From an uncultured Streptomyces sp. (GTDB lineage: Bacteria; Actinomycetota; Actinomycetes; Streptomycetales; Streptomycetaceae), in the NCBI GenBank assembly GCA_946480485.1, contig CAMLJW010000259.1, forward strand, positions 1-7,520: a stretch of DNA of 7,520 bases, written 5' to 3'. The notes under the pieces were generated by a model. That model was not told the origin of the DNA, made no database searches, and saw nothing but the letters and a program-made list of their open reading frames with translations. Below are positions 6,343-7,520 of the stretch, one piece after another (the first letter of the stretch is position 1; each line of letters opens with the position of its first letter). The position numbers were made by a program, and so were the translations under genes.

Positions 6343-7494
6343 GTGCTTTCGACGGAAGAGCGCGAGATCGTCAGAGTGGTCAGGCAGTTCGTCGACTCAG
6401 AGGTCAAGCCGGTGGCACACGATCTCGAAGCAGGCGACATCTACCCCGAGAAGCTCATCGAGGGCATGAAGGAACTCGGGATCTACGGACTGGCCGTGCC
6501 CGAGCCATGGGGTTTCGGACGGGTCAGCGCGGCCTGCTACGTCCTGGTCACCGAGGAGCTGTCGCGCGGCTGGATGAGCCTGTCCGGTGCCATGGGCGGT
6601 CACACGGTGGTCACCAAGTTGATCCTGGACTTCGGCACCCAGGAACAGAAGGACAAGTACCTGCCGCGGCTCGCCTCGGGCGAACTGCGCGCCACCATGG
6701 CGCTGACCGAGCCGGGCGGCGGATCGGACCTCCAGGCGATGCGTACGGTCGCGCGCGTCCAGGACGGCGAGTACGTCGTCAACGGATCCAAGATGTGGAT
6801 CTCCAACGCCCGCCGCGCGGGCCTCGTCGCCCTCCTGTGTAAGACGGACCCGTCCGCCGAGCCGGCGCACAAGGGCATCTCCATCCTGCTGGTCGAGAAG
6901 GGTGAGGGCCTGACGGTCTCCAGGGATCTCCACAAACTCGGCTACAAGGGTGTGGAGACGTCGGAACTCGTCTTCGAGGACATGCGGGTTCCCGCTGGCG
7001 CCCTGCTCGGCACCGTGGAGGGTGAGGGCTTCGCGCAAATGATGCGCGGTCTGGAGATCGGCCGGCTGCAGGTGGCCGCACGTGCCCTGGGTGTGGGCCG
7101 GGCCGCGCTGGAGGACTCACTGCGCTACGCGCAGGAGAGGGAGTCGTTCGGGAAGCCGATCTGGAAGCACCAGGCCATCGGCAACTACCTCGCCGACATG
7201 GCCACCAGGCTCGAAGCCGCGCGGCAGCTGACCCTGTTCGCGGCCCGCCGCTACGACGACGGTGCCCGGGCGGACATGGAGGCCGGTATGGCCAAGCTGT
7301 TCGCCTCCGAGACGGCTATGGAGATCGCCCTCAACGCCGTGCGGATCCACGGCGGCTACGGGTATTCCTCGGAATTCGACGTCGAACGTTACTTCCGCGA
7401 CGCCCCGCTGATGATCGTGGGCGAGGGCACAAACGAGATCCAGCGCAACGTGATCGTCAAGCAGCTCATCGGCCGCAACCCCGTCTCACGCTGA
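6343..7494 (+). CDS. Acyl-CoA dehydrogenase (FAD-dependent)
   Basis: A 383-residue soluble flavoenzyme, normal length for the family, that makes the 2,3-trans-enoyl-CoA from an acyl-CoA and passes electrons to ETF. Numbered from GTG 6343: an all-helical N-domain from STEEREI; ALTEPGGGSD (120-129) in the FAD/substrate-binding region, followed by WISNA; the beta-barrel middle domain; RIHGGYGY (334-341); and EGTNEIQR starting at E361, which aligns with the catalytic base of the short/medium-chain enzymes (Glu376 of MCAD). Start: GTG 6343 has a strong GAGGGGAG ribosome site (6328-6335) 7 nt upstream. In-frame ATGs at 6313 and 6319 have no ribosome site and sit beside operator C; ATG 6313 would be plausible only as a leaderless start, about 7 nt after the -10 candidate. 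Transcribed divergently from the GntR-aldehyde dehydrogenase operon and probably under the same regulator. Chain length and substrate are not readable; a branched, alicyclic or aryl acyl-CoA is possible. Confidence 0.92.
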   Translation: MLSTEEREIVRVVRQFVDSEVKPVAHDLEAGDIYPEKLIEGMKELGIYGLAVPEPWGFGRVSAACYVLVTEELSRGWMSLSGAMGGHTVVTKLILDFGTQEQKDKYLPRLASGELRATMALTEPGGGSDLQAMRTVARVQDGEYVVNGSKMWISNARRAGLVALLCKTDPSAEPAHKGISILLVEKGEGLTVSRDLHKLGYKGVETSELVFEDMRVPAGALLGTVEGEGFAQMMRGLEIGRLQVAARALGVGRAALEDSLRYAQERESFGKPIWKHQAIGNYLADMATRLEAARQLTLFAARRYDDGARADMEAGMAKLFASETAMEIALNAVRIHGGYGYSSEFDVERYFRDAPLMIVGEGTNEIQRNVIVKQLIGRNPVSR

Positions 7495-7520
7495 GCGTCG
7501 GGACACGGGAAGATCTCTTC

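Noticed and set aside
7495..7520. Possible ribosome site (GGGAAG) for a next gene after the acyl-CoA dehydrogenase
   Set aside because: Only 26 bases remain and no start codon follows in the window.

Overview
The window comes from a high-GC actinomycete, very probably Streptomyces or a close relative. Third codon positions are strongly GC-biased, the genes start with ATG or GTG, and it carries an actinomycete-style PAS/GAF/PP2C/RsbW-like signalling protein and an alanine racemase start of Streptomyces type. No tRNA, rRNA, CRISPR array or intact mobile element was seen.

Layout, left to right: (1) 1-419, minus strand: the N-terminal part of a phthalate-dioxygenase-reductase/VanB-type flavin oxidoreductase that runs off the left edge. 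(2) 507-854, plus: the first quarter of an alanine racemase gene (alr), cut off after about 99 recognisable residues. (3) 855-1125: no recognisable gene, one strong GC-rich hairpin. (4) 1126-3576, plus: an 816-residue PAS-PAS-GAF-SpoIIE phosphatase-HATPase protein. (5) 3577-3744: short convergent gap with a hairpin. (6) 5927 down to 3745, minus: a GntR/FCD regulator followed 14 nt later by an aldehyde dehydrogenase, a two-gene operon. (7) 5928-6342: divergent regulatory region. (8) 6343-7494, plus: an acyl-CoA dehydrogenase, complete.

The most informative signal is a repeated AT-rich element. Three 18-bp copies of GATA-N3-GATA-N3-TATC (the first copy has GATG as its first block) sit in front of the oxidoreductase, the GntR-aldehyde dehydrogenase operon and the acyl-CoA dehydrogenase. 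Each reads in the direction of the gene it precedes, and each carries a TANNNT -10-like hexamer at the same offset. The simplest reading is that these are operators of the GntR regulator encoded here, forming a small local regulon: electron-transfer reductase, aldehyde dehydrogenase, acyl-CoA dehydrogenase. Such a set fits catabolism of an aromatic, alicyclic or branched compound through an aldehyde, an acid and a CoA thioester. The substrate cannot be read from the sequence, and no oxygenase or CoA ligase lies in the window.

The broken alr and the sensor phosphatase lie between two parts of this inferred regulon, carry no copy of the motif and have no obvious metabolic link to it. They look like an unrelated block placed inside a catabolic cluster.
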